DNA from: Allium sativum
Lineage: Eukaryota; Streptophyta; Magnoliopsida; Asparagales; Amaryllidaceae
Reading direction: 5' to 3'
Length of the DNA: 64,000 nt
Assembly: GCA_030737875.1 (NCBI GenBank)
Contig: CM060910.1
Location: 249,830,427 to 249,894,426, forward strand
Every line of letters begins with the position of its first letter. The first letter of the stretch is position 1. The translations under genes and the position numbers were made by a program. Under the pieces are notes generated by a model. That model was not told the DNA's origin. It searched no databases and saw nothing but the letters and a program-made list of their open reading frames with translations. Positions 32,380 through 45,289 of this stretch are shown in pieces.

Positions 32380-34006
32380 TGTAACAACCCACAAACTCTG
32401 AACCAATTTAAAAAAAATTATTTTAGAAAATTTTAATGAATTTTGAGGTTATAATATAATTTATTATAAATAATAATGGCTAGAATTTATTTTTATTGAA
32501 GTTAAAACAAATAAATTTAATTTTAATATAAAAGGAGTTAGAAATGGCGCGGTAGTTTTAAAATTTGATTTTAAACTTTAACTGAATGTACATGATTCAA
32601 AATAAATCAGAATTGAGTGAAACCAGAAATATTTAAATCTGTTTAATCATATCTTTCTAACGAATATGAAAAATTGAAATTTCATAGCGGAAATCAAAAA
32701 TTATGGCCAATTCAATTTTTAGAAAGGTCGCTGTAGAATTTATATATATAATATATAAGGCCCGAAAGGCTACTTTTCACATATGAAGGAATTTCGACTC
32801 GAAACAACTTCCATTGAGTTCAGAATGACATTTCTGCATTGAAAAACAGTAAACACTTATATATTTTGAGTTTCGGAAATTATTTGTTTAAAAATGTATT
32901 TTTAATATTAAATATATTGGCCTTAAAAATAGTCATTTTTCAAACGACCTCCGTTTTCGACGAAACCACTTTTGTTGGGACCGGAATGTCAAATTATTGC
33001 TAGGTTTCAATTTTCAGAATGTTTCGAATTAATATGTGAGCGTGGCAAGAGAAAGTGTGTTTTGACTATTTTAGTTAAATTTAAACGCCTTAAAAATAGC
33101 CATTTTTCAAACAGTTTAAGAATTCGACGAAAATAATTTTGTTGGATTCGTATCGTCATAAGAAAGCTAAAAATATTTTTTTTAGAATTTTCTGAGGTCA
33201 TATGTAGCCCCGGCATATTTTAATGTACGGTCAATATTTAATTAATTAATTTTTAAAGCAATTTTATATAAAAATCATACATATTTCGCAATTGGGCCAC
33301 AGGACCTATCCCACTGCGTTCAGAAGGTGTCAAAACCTTAAGAACGACAGTAAGCAGGCCCAAATCAGAGAAAGTCCGAAAATCCACCTTTAAGCACGAT
33401 TTTCGAGATTTAATATTAAAATATTCAGGCCGAAACCCTAACCCTAATTTCAGCCGCCACCTAAACCGAAGGCCAGAATTTCTCCAATTTCAAACGCTCA
33501 TAACTTTTGATCCGCTCAACGAAAATCGACAAACTTGGTACCAAATCGAAGCTCTCGGAGAGATCTTTCAATCCATACGGTCAAGATCGGGTTTTAGTTC
33601 ACGGATTTCACGAATTCTAGCGAGGGAGGATCGGTGGTCGGGGGCAAACTTCAGGAGATGGGGCCCACCGAGCATGACACGGTTCTGGGCGGTGGGGGCT
33701 TGCGGGTGGAGCTACGACGGGGCGGAGTCTGATCGGCGGTCGGTGGCTCGGAAGGGGGTGCGACGTGAAAGGGTGCGGGCGCGAATTGGGTTTGGCAGTA
33801 AGCAACGACGAAGAAGAGAAGTATTATTATTTTATTATTTAATTTATTTAATATTTAATTTATCCGATCTTTAAAAATCAATATCTCTTTCATACGAGGT
33901 CCGATTGACGAACCGTCAGTTGCGTTGGACTCGTCTTTCCGAGATCTTCGCGATGGCGCAGACCAGAGCTGATTCCGAGATAGTCGAATTTTCAGCAAAA
34001 ATCAAT

Positions 34007-34017
34007 GTGAGAATTCT
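34007..34017 (+). promoter_or_regulatory. GTGAG splice-donor-like motif in S
   Basis: GTGAGAATTCT after TTTTCAGCAAAAATCAAT; same place as in G, A, C, M and D. Confidence 0.45.
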
Positions 34018-34417
34018 AATTTTATTTATTTAACTAATTATTAATTATTTTCTCGTGTTAAAAATGATTGTATTATCATGTTAATTCAGATCTGAAATGT
34101 CTGTGTTGTTTGAATTGTTAATGGTTGCTTGTTGTATGTTTTGTGGTTCATAATATGCTAAATCCGCATTGGAACTTTACATATTGTTGAATTTATTTGC
34201 AGTTGGAGATTAGATCTAAAATTTGATCTAAATCATATTATATTCATATTTAAATCATACTTATTTCAGATCCAGTTGTAAAAATTTATTTTATGTTATC
34301 AAAACATAATTCTTATTTTTCTGAAATGAACAATAGAATTGAAACAACAAATAAAAGCTCATTTTTATTTGTTGATATAACAAAAGAAATTCAGCGCCAA
34401 ATAAGACATTATTTTTA

Positions 34418-35376
34418 GGGTCCGTTTGTCACAGGTCCCTATTAAGTTTCAAAATTAGGCTCACATCCGGTCCTAAACTTATTGTAAATTAGGTCCCTAT
34501 TTTTCAAAAACATATAAAAAAATATAAAAAAAATCACGAAAATTCATTATTAAATAAAACACGTTCACGCCAAAAAAATCAGGTGGAAAAACAATCAAAA
34601 ACCACGTCGAAACCCAAAATAACACAAAATCAGCGAAACAGCAGGTTTTTACATCAAAAATGCACCTATTTGTAAATAGTTGCACACATTCACGCTAATA
34701 TTTCACTGTTGCGCCCAAACTGCAGTATAAATGCATACATGTATGCAGCTAAACTGCATTACATGCATTCTTTTATGCATATATTCAAATTTGACCTGTT
34801 TTTTCAAGCATTCGCCATTTTCAGACATTGTTGCACACATTCATGCTCTTGTATAGAATAAATGCATGCATTCATGCGTATATTCACAAGTCGTCGTCCC
34901 TTTTAAAATTGTTGCACACATGCATGCATATATACAGAATAGTTGCACTCATGTATGCAACTTTTCGTTACACGTGAATCTCAGTTCAACTTTATATGCA
35001 TAAACGTATGCAGTTATTCGCTAATAGTTGCATACATATATGCGTATATTGGTCCATATTTTTAGCATAAATAAACTATACGAATATATGCATACATGTA
35101 TGCTACTATAAGCAATAGTTGCACAGATGTATGCAACTTTTTTTTTCAATTTGCGTGGACTCCTAGGAAAATTTCCTATTTTTTGGATTTTTTTTATATC
35201 ATATCGCATTTTTTTGGGTCAGAAATGGCAAAACACGTAACATTACATGGGAGGAGGCGGAAGGGGCTGGAAATTTTTGGTGGCACCTTAAAATAGGGAC
35301 CGGAAACGCAAGTAAACATTGACTGGATGTGGTGTGAATTAAGTTTCATTTTAGGGATGCGAGCCTAATTTTCATT
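34418..35376. mobile_element. MITE-like inverted-repeat element in S
   Basis: The left end has ATTAGGCTCACATCC and, inward, AGGTCCCTATTTTT. The right end has AAAATAGGGACCGG and GGATGCGAGCCTAAT. These pair as inverted arms with the same order and similar spacing. The arms resemble the GGTCCCTA-type ends common in plant repeats. The centre is rich in short palindromes such as GCATACATGTATGC. No transposase frame. Exact ends and target duplication are unsure, and no other copy in the window proves mobility. Confidence 0.5.
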
Positions 35377-35479
35377 TATTTTTATTTGTTTATATTACAA
35401 CGGAATTTGGATGTCGAATAAAATATTATTTTATTTGTTGTTTATTTACAATAGAATTTGAACAACGGAAGAATGAATA

Positions 35480-37150
35480 AAAAGAATACATTTTTAATGT
35501 GAATTTGTTTACATTAAAAAGGATGAATAAAAAAATAATGTATTTTTAATGAGAATTTGTTTACTTTAAAAAGAAGGATTAAAAGAACATATTCTTAATG
35601 TGAGTTTGTTACATTAAGAAGAGTGGATTAAAAAGCATATATTTTTAATATGGAATAGTTTCATTAAAAAGAATAAAATTTAAAGATTACATTTTTATGT
35701 AATCTTAGAATTGAAATTAGAGATTAGATTTATATTGTCTACTGTTTTCAATAACAGGGATTGAAATAAAGGTCATATTTTATTTGTCACTTTGATTTCA
35801 ATAAAAGTTGTAACATTTAAAAATCTCACAAATGCAAATATACATTAAAAATAAACTTGTTCTTTTATTTGCATTTACCAATGCAAATATACATTAAAAA
35901 TAAACTTGTTCTTTTATTTACATTTACCAATGCAAATATACATTAAAAATAAACTTGTTCTTTTATTTGCATTTACCAATGCAAATATACATTAAAAATA
36001 AACTTGTTCTTTTATTTGTATTTACTGATACAAAGATATATAAAATATATATTTACAGATACAAAGATATATAAAATTTGTTCTTTTATTTGCATTCACT
36101 AATGCAAATATATTTTGAAAATAAAATTTATTCCTTTATTTACATTCACAAATGTAAATATACATTGAAATAAAATTTATCCTTTTATTTATATTCACAA
36201 ATGTAAATATATGTTGAAATCCGAGTTTATCCTTTTATTTACATTCACCAATGTATAAATGCATTGAAACTAAAATTTGTCCTTTTAATTGCACTCATTA
36301 ATGCAAATATATCCTGAAAAGAAAAGTTGATCTTTTATTTGCATTCACGAATGCAAACAATACATGAAAATAGAAAAAAAAATATTTTTGTTTGCATTCT
36401 ACAATGCAAACGAAACATAGAAAATAGAAAATACATTTTTATTTGTATTCTATCATGCAAATAAAACAAGTAGATAAAAATTACATTTTTTGTTTGCAAC
36501 TTTAGCTACAAACAAAAAAATAAAAATTACATTTTTATTTGCAAATTTAGATGCAAACAAATTTATTTAAAAACAATAGTAACATTCTTTGTCGCATGAT
36601 TTTAAAATGCGAACAAAACATTAAAATAAAGGTTACATTTTTATTTATTTATTTACCTCACTTGATGTAAATAAACATAAAATAAGGAGCTGTTCTTTTA
36701 TTTACATTTCTTGATGTAAATAAAACTTTAAATTAAATATTACATTTTTATTTGCATTACTCAATGCAAATAAAACATGAGAATAAAAGATACATTTTCA
36801 TTTGCAATCCTTAATGCAAATAAATTATGAAATGAAAAATTATAATTTTTATTTACATTCCTCTATGTAAATAAACATCAAATTAAAAAGTTGAATCTTT
36901 ATTTGAATTCTTTATTGCAAATAAAGAATGAAATTAAAAGTTATATTTTTGTTATTATTTGTATTCCCTATTACAAATGGAATTAAAGATTTTATTCTTC
37001 TTCCCACTTATTTACGATGAAAGGAATTGAAATAAATATTATATTTTTATCGCCATTTTAGATGCGATAAAAGAATAGAAATAAAGATTACATTTTTATT
37101 GACATTTTACATGCGATAAAAAGAATAGAAATTAAAGAGGCATTTTTATC
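35480..37150. repeat. AT-rich inverted-repeat ladder of S
   Basis: Many diverged copies of CATTTTT/AATG and TTTGCATT...AATGCAAA type inverted repeats at 40-60 bp intervals, equivalent to 6640-7540 but with different motifs. Noncoding. Confidence 0.7.
35831..36026 (+). repeat. 49-bp tandem repeat, four copies
   Basis: AATGCAAATATACATTAAAA begins at 35831, 35880, 35929 and 35978. Copies differ by one to a few bases (TTTGCATT/TTTACATT). Each contains a GCAAATA/TATTTGC inverted repeat. Confidence 0.95.
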
Positions 37151-40100
37151 GTCGTGTGATATATTGTGTATTACACTGCCATAGACAAGTTACCCGACTT
37201 GTGTATGTGATTGGGACGATAATTTTTCACACATCGCCCAAGTGAACAAATTAGCTTATTATTTGTTTGTTGGTTGAAACCCCACACGGGTGTTGGGATG
37301 AAATTTATATATACTAATCCCAATATTTAGTTGTATGTTGATCGTTAGATCGACAGGCTGCGATGAGCGTTATTATTTAATTTTAACACTTACACAGTGG
37401 AATTTACACTTTGGATGCAGATGGATGATTTGATGGTTTTACTATTATTGTCATATATATGATGGGTGTGAAATCTATATAATCCAAATTATATGGTAAA
37501 TGTTTGAGTCGCATTTCGATTCAGGTGTTCTTTTAAATAAGAATATTTTTACATTAGAAATCCTTTTTATATAAAGTATTTATTTATTTTCAAAATATAT
37601 ATTGTTAATCAAGTATATGTTATAACAAAGAATATTTGTAAAAGATAAAGAATTTGTAATATAAAGAATACTTCTCATTTAGAGTCTTTATATAAAGAAT
37701 ATTTTTATGATTATTTTAAAATATGTTTTTAAAAGATTACTAGCATTTGCAATTATATTTTGTGATATGAAATAAATTGAGATGTGAAGTGGATTTATCG
37801 TGGAAGATGTTTTAAACGACATTTGTCCTATAATCCAATTTACATTGAAATTATTATTTGGAACTTATGAATCTATTTTATAGATTTTAAAAAGGCATTT
37901 TCTAAAATCAAGTTTTTTTCCAATTTAATATATATAATAGGAATTAAGTGGAAATTCGATTGGTAATAATCGGAATGGGCTTTTGTAAAAGAAGACCGAT
38001 ATTATATATGGAATTTAAGAGGCTTTGCCGTTATTCCATTTATATTATTAGTCTGATACAGAAATTTATATCGATTACGTATTGATTTGATTTCTGTGGA
38101 ATTCCATATTTTGGAAAGTGATTTATAGATTTTACTTTAAATGTTTATCTTTGATAAAATTAATGAGAATCTTATAAATCGAATATCTTATTAAAAGAAT
38201 ATTCTGAGTTGGAATATGACGAAATGTGTGATTTTCCAATATTTGCTTTTTAATCCCAAAATATGCGAGTTATTCAGAAAGACCGGGTTTAACCCATTCT
38301 GAATAATCATCACGACGATCAAGAGTCGAAGATGAAGACGGTGATTAAAGACCGAAGGTTTTCACATCGTTGGGATGATGATGACTGGTATCTTGAATTG
38401 GGATTGTACATCCCAAGGCAAGGTATTTGGTAATGATCGTCCAAACGTATTTGGAGATCGACGGACACGTTGTTTCGCTCAGACCCAGAGCGGACTTGTA
38501 AATGGATTGCGTGTCTGACATTGTATTCTTTTCTACTGTATTTGCTAAACGCTACTGATTATATATTTCTGTTTGGTGGTGAAGAATTTATTCTTTACTT
38601 ATCACCCTTCTCTAAGACGTATGAGCTTAGAGGTTATATATATATTGGTAGATGATCAATAATATGGTAGGGTCTGACAATGTGACATGCTAAGATGCAA
38701 ATGATTAAGACTTTGTTGAAAAGCAGGCCTTGTGGCTGATGATCAAAGCATAGCCTGTTTAGGCATAGCTTTGTGTATAACGTGACTTCGCGAGCCTCAC
38801 ACCCCGGTATGAGTCAAAAACGGGATTAGGACTGCAGGGAGTGCACACGTTTCTTTCTAGTTAGTGGTGTTTGGGCTTTAACATGGGCCGACGTTTTACT
38901 TGTGTGGATTTTGGATTGAGGTACCTCGGGTTTTTTTATAGGCCGGAAGTGGTCATACTATAGGTCCAAAGGGACCGGGAAACGTGTGTTTAGGAATTGC
39001 CAATCCATTACCGTTAGGTAGGGACCGACCCTGAAGATCCAAGGGTTCACTACAGGGGATCCTGAGGCATTTGCTAGAGTGTCTCGAATCGGAAGAGGAC
39101 GATACCTAGCCTCGATTTCATGACAGAAAACCAATTTCCAATACGACATCTCGTTTTCGATTGTATAACTAGTATGGCGACATAGTAGGATGGAGTATTA
39201 TGCCGTCTAAGATTAATACATTTATATTGAAATGTTTTAGATATATATACACACTAATAATAATATCGTTTTTTTTACGTATCAAGCATCTTTTGACCAT
39301 TATAAGGTAAAACCCTATCCTCTGGTGTGCGTTGCATTGTGTGATGGGACCTGGGTCTTATAATGGTTTCATTTTTCTAAAAAGCATTACGTTATTTGAC
39401 GATTTACTTTAATTATGCACTGGCAATCCAATGGAGTAAACCCGTTCCGCGTTAGCGGCGTGGTCCTGTGATTAGCCTACTTATTAGATTAGTTAAGATA
39501 AGAATTCTCACACCAGTCCCACGACTGACCTGTAGTTTGTTTCACTTTGCAAACTCGGGTGCCCTCTTTCCACACGGGCAGTCGAGTAGCTTTTTGTAGA
39601 TATAGTTAAGCAGGATCCTGGATTGAAGCCTAAAGCTGGGTCCAGAATATTGATGGTCTTCCACTGAGATTAGTTCCGCTGCAATGTATTTAACTTACTG
39701 TAAATGTATCTTCCGCTGTATTATTTATTGATGTACTCTGATATATTCTGTACTCTGATGTAACATTTATTATTGATGTTATAAAAGTCTGTATTGTTGT
39801 TCTGATGTGTTGTATGCCCAAAGTTAACGTACACGGGTTTTGAACGGTCTTGATCGATCTTGCGATCGATTGGGGTCGGGCCAAATTCGGGTCGTTACAT
39901 TCTTATTCCAATTACAAAATATAGTTTGAAACTCTAGTAATCTTAATTAAAAGATTTATTCTTTTCAACTGGGTTTAAGAAAGGTGTTATTGAAGACACC
40001 ATTCACGACAGACCCAAAATCCAATTTATTTAATTTAATTTCAATTAAATATTCACTAATTGGAAAACTTCATTAAATCTTAATTTAATGATTTATTCTA

Positions 40101-40559
40101 GTTAATAACTAATTCACTTCAACAAAAATATATTTTTCTAAAATATACTATTTTTTCTAAAATACTCATTTTCTAAGACATTTTCCAAAATATTCTTTTC
40201 TCTAGAATATTCTTTATTGGAATGTGACTCAATCAACAACCATATATTGTGTGTAATCAACAATCATGATAAATAATTATCAAACATCCAAATGACGACC
40301 AAAGTGGAATTTATAACTGAGTGAGCACTAAAGTACATAACTAACGCTCATCACAGACTGTCAATCCATCGATTGACAGATAACTAAATATTGGGATTAG
40401 TGTGTGTCAAATTTCATCCCAATACCTGTGTGGGGTTTCATCCATCAAGCAAATAATAAATTATTTGTGCACTTGGGCGATGTGTGAAAATAATCGTCCC
40501 AATCACATAAACAAGTCGGGTAACTTGTAAATGGGAGTGTAATATTCAAACTTGAATAT

Positions 40560-42150
40560 ATTAAACATTATAATTAACATATCACACATTCCAACATCAC
40601 AGACATATATCTCTATTCTTCTTATTGCATATAAATAATATTACAAATGCAACCACTAAAACTATTCTTTTAATTGTCTCTAAAATGACAGTAAAAATGC
40701 TTCTTTTAATTTCATACTTTTTATTGAACATAAAATGTCAATAAAAATGTTGCTTTAAATCTACTCTTTTTATTTGCCTTTAAAATAACAATAGAAATAC
40801 AAGTTTTTCATCTACTCATTTATTTACATTTGAAATGTAAATCAAAATGTAACTTTTAATCTAATCTTTTATCGCATCTAAAATGACGATAAAAATATCA
40901 CTTTTTAATCCGTGGTTCTATTTATATATGAAATGTAAACAAAAATGTACTTTTTAATTCTATGTTTTTATTTACATCTAAAAATGTAAATAAAATTTCA
41001 CGTTTTCAATTCATATTTTATTTACTCTTTTTTTTTATGAACAAAAATGTATATTTTTGTTTCAACCTTTTAAATGAACAAAATGTCTATTCTTGTTTAA
41101 TCCCTAATAATGATCACAAATGTATATTTTGATTTCATTCCCTTTAAATGACAGAAAATGTATATTTCTAATTCAACTATCCTAATTGGTCAAAATTGTT
41201 CATTTTGGTTTCAATAGTTCTAATTTGACAAAAAGGCCAATTTTGTTTTCAACTATTGCATTTGACAAAATGTATATTTTCCTTCTCCTTTTACATTTGA
41301 TGAAAATGTATATTTTTCTTTCACAAAACAAGTTTCAACATAAAGGTGATTTTTATTTCACCAAATCATGCTTTTGACAAAAAGTGTATTTTAAATTCAC
41401 TTTTTAATGTATGAAAATATATACCTTTAACTAATTCTTTTCAATGCATAAAAATTTCTATTTTATACGCATAATATATTTTCAAATCAAAACGTTGTTT
41501 TTGTTTTTCTAACAGATTTCTAGTCAAAAATGTTACTCTATTTCACTAACCAAGTTTTGACAAAAAAAAAAAAAAAAAATTGTTAATTCTTTTCCCTTAA
41601 TCAAATTTTGACAAAAATGTTGATTCTTTTTCCTTAATCAAATTTTGACAAAAATGTTGATTCTTTTTCCTTAATCAAATTTTGAAAAAAATTGTAAATC
41701 TTTTATAATCCTTATTAAATAACAAAATGTGTCTTTTTCTTCTCATTCTTTTAAAAGTGACAAACTGTCATTTTTATCTCACTAACATGTTTAACATAAA
41801 AATGTTATTTCTAATTCTACTAATCATGTTTTAACAAAAATGAATATTTCTAATTCTACGCTTCTTATGACAATAAAAACATAACTTCCCTCTTTTTTTT
41901 TAAAAAAAGGATGTTACATAAAAGTCTATTTCTTTTATTGGAAAAGAATAAAATAAAAATCTTGTTTAATTCTTTTTAAAATGACCACAAAGAAATGTTT
42001 TTAATTCATTCTTACAAAATGTCCAAAAGAAATATTTTATTCCGTTTTTAAAAGATTGAGATTATTACATTTCTATTAGGAATGAAAATTTGGTTTAATT
42101 CAATTTTAATTAGCAAAAGGTTAATTATGGTTTCAACTAAACGAAGTAGA
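40560..42150. repeat. AT-rich inverted-repeat ladder of M
   Basis: Recurrent AAAATGTATATTTTT- and TTTGACAAAAATGTT-like units at irregular 40-70 bp spacing, including two near-identical units at about 41600-41690. Noncoding. Confidence 0.6.
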
Positions 42151-42463
42151 CAAATAATGCACTTCAGTTCAACTAGTATATTTTTGTTGAAAATTCTAAT
42201 TCAAACAAAATGATAAAAATAGTGCCTTTTTATTTTCGTTCCACTAATTTTATTACCACAAAAATAATCTATATGTTTCAACAATTTTATTATAAAGATG
42301 ATAGATTTGTTTCAACCATACCATTATATCACAATACCACCCAATTACAGATCTATACAAACAAGATGTTCCACATCAAATTACGTACGATACACAATCC
42401 ATATCAACGAATAAATATTGATTTACAACACATAACAATTATTTTAATTATAAATTTAAAATA

Positions 42464-42474
42464 AGAAATCTCAC
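42464..42474 (-). promoter_or_regulatory. GTGAG splice-donor-like motif in M
   Basis: Minus strand GTGAGATTTCT, after AAAATTCAAT; same site as in the other families. Confidence 0.45.
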
Positions 42475-43097
42475 ATTGAATTTTGGCTGATTTTTCAAGG
42501 TTCTTCAATTTAGCTTTGGTCAGTGCCATGCTGTAGATCTCGTTGAGACGATTTCAACGCTTCTGAAATTTCTGAATTTGGATTTCATACGAAGAAGTTG
42601 TGATCATTTAACTATTTGAATATATAATTAATTTAATTAAATCACAATTAACCTTATAATCATGTTTTACAAAGCGTTGCCTTTCTTCCCCAATATTCTG
42701 TAAACCCCAAACAGGAAAACCCATCATATCGACCTGAACATCCCAGCGCCGCCGCCACTAGGGACCACCGGCCTCCGATCAGACACCTCCACTCCGTCCG
42801 CCTCGACGCCGCCAACCACCGCCTGGAGCAGCTCCAGGTCAGAACCCCCTACCCACCTGAATTCCCCTTCGACGCGGTGACCATTGAGCATGAAAATTGG
42901 CCACTACAATTGACTATATCCTATCATAACCGTACGGATGAGAAGATCTAACTAAGTTCTTCGATTTTGCTTAAGAACCATATGCTGATTAGTGAAGATT
43001 AGGATGAGATTAAGAGATAAAATTGGGATCAAACCGGCCATTGGTTCATAGAAACGGCGGCTACAGGAATAGGATTAGGGTTATGTGTATTTTCCAT

Positions 43098-43130
43098 GTA
43101 TTTATACTGTATTTTATACGGTATTTTATA
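43098..43130 (-). promoter_or_regulatory. Triple TATA box in M
   Basis: Minus strand: TATAAAATAC (43121-43130), TATAAAATAC (43109-43118) and TATAAATAC (43098-43106), ending 12 bases apart, followed by ACATAACCCTAATCC. This is likely the LTR core promoter; the count of three is particular to M. Confidence 0.6.
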
Positions 43131-44412
43131 CTATTTATTTATTTTAATTCAAGAAAATGTTTGTTCATTGATACTAACTCCGAATCGAACCCAACGAATG
43201 ACGCCCCTAGCTAAATACCCCCATCTCGAACACATTGGAATATGTTTCGTAACCCAGTTCGGCTGTTACGATATGTTTTCTTTAAATTTAATTATAAATC
43301 ATTTAATTATTAAATTCAAACGTACATTTTGAATTACCGGGGCCACATACGAACTCTAAAAATTCTAGAAAAATTATTTCTAGTTATGTTTTGATGATAC
43401 GGTTCTAACAAGACTAATTTCGTCGAATTCTGAGACTGTTTGAAAAATGGTCTTTTTCTAGTCGATTAAATTTGACTAAAACAGTCAAAACACATTTTCT
43501 TTTACCACGCTCACATATTAACTCGAAAAATTATGAAAATTGAAATTTAGCAATAATTTGACATTCCGGTTCCAACAAAAGTGGTTTCATCGAAAACCGA
43601 GGACGTTTGAAAAATGACTATTTTCAAGGCCAATATATTTAATTAAAATATATATAAATTCTACAGCGACTTTTCTAAATTTTAAATTGGGCATAACTTT
43701 TGACTTCTAAAGTGAAATTTCAATTTTTCAGATTCGTTAGAAAGATATTATCAAACAAATTTAAATATTTCTGGTTTCGCTCAATTCTGATTTAAAATGA
43801 ATCCTGTACAGTCAGTTAAAGTTCAAATTCAAATTTTCAAACTGTAGCGTTGTTTTAAACTCCTTTTATAATTAAATTAAATTTATTCGTTTTAAAATAA
43901 ATTTCTAGTCGTTATTATTTAAAATAAATTATTTTAAATATTCTAAATTCCCTAAAATTTCTAAAATAAAAATTTTAAATTGGCCCCAAAATTCCGGGTC
44001 GTTACAAAAAGTATAAACACTTATATATTTCGAGTTCCGGAAATTATTTGTTTAAAAATGTATTTTTAATATTTAATTTATACGCCTTGAAATAGTCATT
44101 TTACAAACGACCTCCGTTTTTGACGAAACCACTTTTTTTGGATTCGGAATGTCAAAATATGGCTAAGTTTAATTTTTCATAATTTTTAGAATTAATTTGT
44201 GACCCCGGTGAATTTTTCCGTACGGTTGAATTAGTAATAAATGAATTATATTTTAAAACTGAGAAACCGGGGTCAAGATGATCATTTGGGCCTGCGGTAC
44301 ATAACTAGATGAGTCCGGAATGGGGGTAAATAGGTAAGAACAACAGTCGTTGGGCTGAAATCTGACAGAGTTGCTAAACGGGCCTTAATGGGCTAACTAA
44401 CTAATAAAATAA

Positions 44413-44422
44413 TATAAAAATA
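44413..44422 (+). promoter_or_regulatory. TATA box of element A LTR
   Basis: TATAAAAATA, 18 bases before TAAACCTAAT and about 85 bases after GGAATGGGGGTAAA; same arrangement as G and C. Confidence 0.6.
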
Positions 44423-45042
44423 CATCATTCTAAACCTAATACTATTCATCATCTTGTTCAGCCGCCGCCTACATCCATCTATGGCCGAATTTGCTCCCAT
44501 TTTCTGCCCATAAAATCTCTTTCTCTTCAGCAAATTAAACCACACTCATTTGCCATTATCAAGGAGATTTTCTCCCTCTTTAATTTGGTACGGTTGGATC
44601 ATCTTCACGTGGCTCGAAGATCGAGACACACGCACCCAAATCCATGGCCAAACAGCCCCACCGCGCCCCCTAGGCCCCACCGCACCCTACACCATCCTAG
44701 GCGCAAGATCCCCTTCCTCTCCTCTCCGACGTCCTGTCACCCGATCATCTTTAAGCTGCGAGAATCAACAGAAAATTCAAGGCCTAGGATCGAGCATAGT
44801 AGTGAATACATGCGGCCTTTGTTCTGAAGTGGAAGAAAGGTTAGGAGGAGAGATTAATTAAACTAATTATTTTATTTAATAACATATTAATTTATCCAAT
44901 GTTCGAATCATCGTAACTTATTCATTTCAAATCAGAATCGAACGAAACTAAAAGCGTTGGACTTGTATGGATCAGATCTACGCTATGAAGCTGACTAGAG
45001 CTGAAACCAAACACTTTGAAAATTTCAGATCTGAATGGTTTG

Positions 45043-45053
45043 GTGAGAATTCT
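45043..45053 (+). promoter_or_regulatory. GTGAG splice-donor-like motif in A
   Basis: GTGAGAATTCT after TCTGAATGGTTTG at the border between GC-rich leader and AT-rich DNA. Confidence 0.45.
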
Positions 45054-45289
45054 ATTTATTTATTTATTTAAATAAAAATAATTAACTGTGATAGTGATTT
45101 TCTTTGGATCCGTTGCTGAATGCTAATTGATTATAGTATGTGATTTGATCCTGAATTGTCGTTGATACATAGACCTATTGATTTGATAATCGTTGTGTTG
45201 AAAATAATTCTATCATGTTTGTTAAGGTAGGATTGTTGAAAACACTTATATCACGTTTGTTTGGATAATTTAACAAGAACAAATATGTC

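Larger units (their letters stand above)
32380..39899 (+). mobile_element. Solo LTR S, giant-LTR family (7.5 kb)
   Basis: It begins TGTAACAACCC and ends GGGTCGTTACA, with no PBS or PPT inside. The flanking bases TTTTT (32375-32379) and TTCTT (39900-39904) are a one-mismatch target duplication. M's minus-strand sequence reads across the gap. Order: head with GGCGCGGTAGTTTT (about 32545), 167-bp module pair (32958, 33125), leader with CGAAACCCTAACCC (about 33430) and GC-rich part (33600-33800), GTGAGAATTCT at 34007, MITE-like insertion, AT-rich ladder (35480-37150), and the conserved block (37150-39899). Noncoding. Confidence 0.88.
25026..44006 (-). mobile_element. Solo LTR M, giant-LTR family, interrupted twice
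   Basis: Read on the minus strand it starts TGTAACGACCCGG (44006) and ends near TCTTCACA (25026). It is flanked by AAAAG at 25020-25024 and 44007-44011, with one extra G at 25025. Its own sequence is 25026-26248, 31363-32379 and 39900-44006, about 6.35 kb, with no PBS or internal region, so it is a solo LTR left by LTR-LTR recombination. The Athila-like element at 26249-31357 and solo LTR S at 32380-39899 are inserted in it. Its tail at 25100-26248 mirrors A's and G's conserved block, for example GACTGCCCGTGTGG. Confidence 0.87.
39900..44006 (-). repeat. Solo LTR M, head part
   Basis: Read on the minus strand from 44006: TGTAACGACCCGG head; the 167-bp module pair (motif positions 43592 and 43425); three TATA boxes (43098-43130); a leader beginning ACATAACCCTAATCC; a GC-rich segment (about 42720-42870); GTGAGATTTCT (42464-42474); an AT-rich ladder (about 40560-42150); then the conserved block, interrupted by S at 39899. 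No genes. Confidence 0.85.

Noticed and set aside
35831..36026. CRISPR-like array
   Set aside because: The 49-bp units are adjacent with no unique spacers, and the DNA is plant; it is a simple tandem repeat.
42720..42870. Host gene exon (GC-rich) in M
   Set aside because: It lies at the leader position of the minus-strand LTR, and other LTRs have similar islands; host origin is possible but no gene structure is visible.
44550..44861. 103-codon frame in A's leader
   Set aside because: Arg/Pro-rich, overlapping another frame, with no counterpart in other LTR leaders; composition artefact of the GC-rich island.
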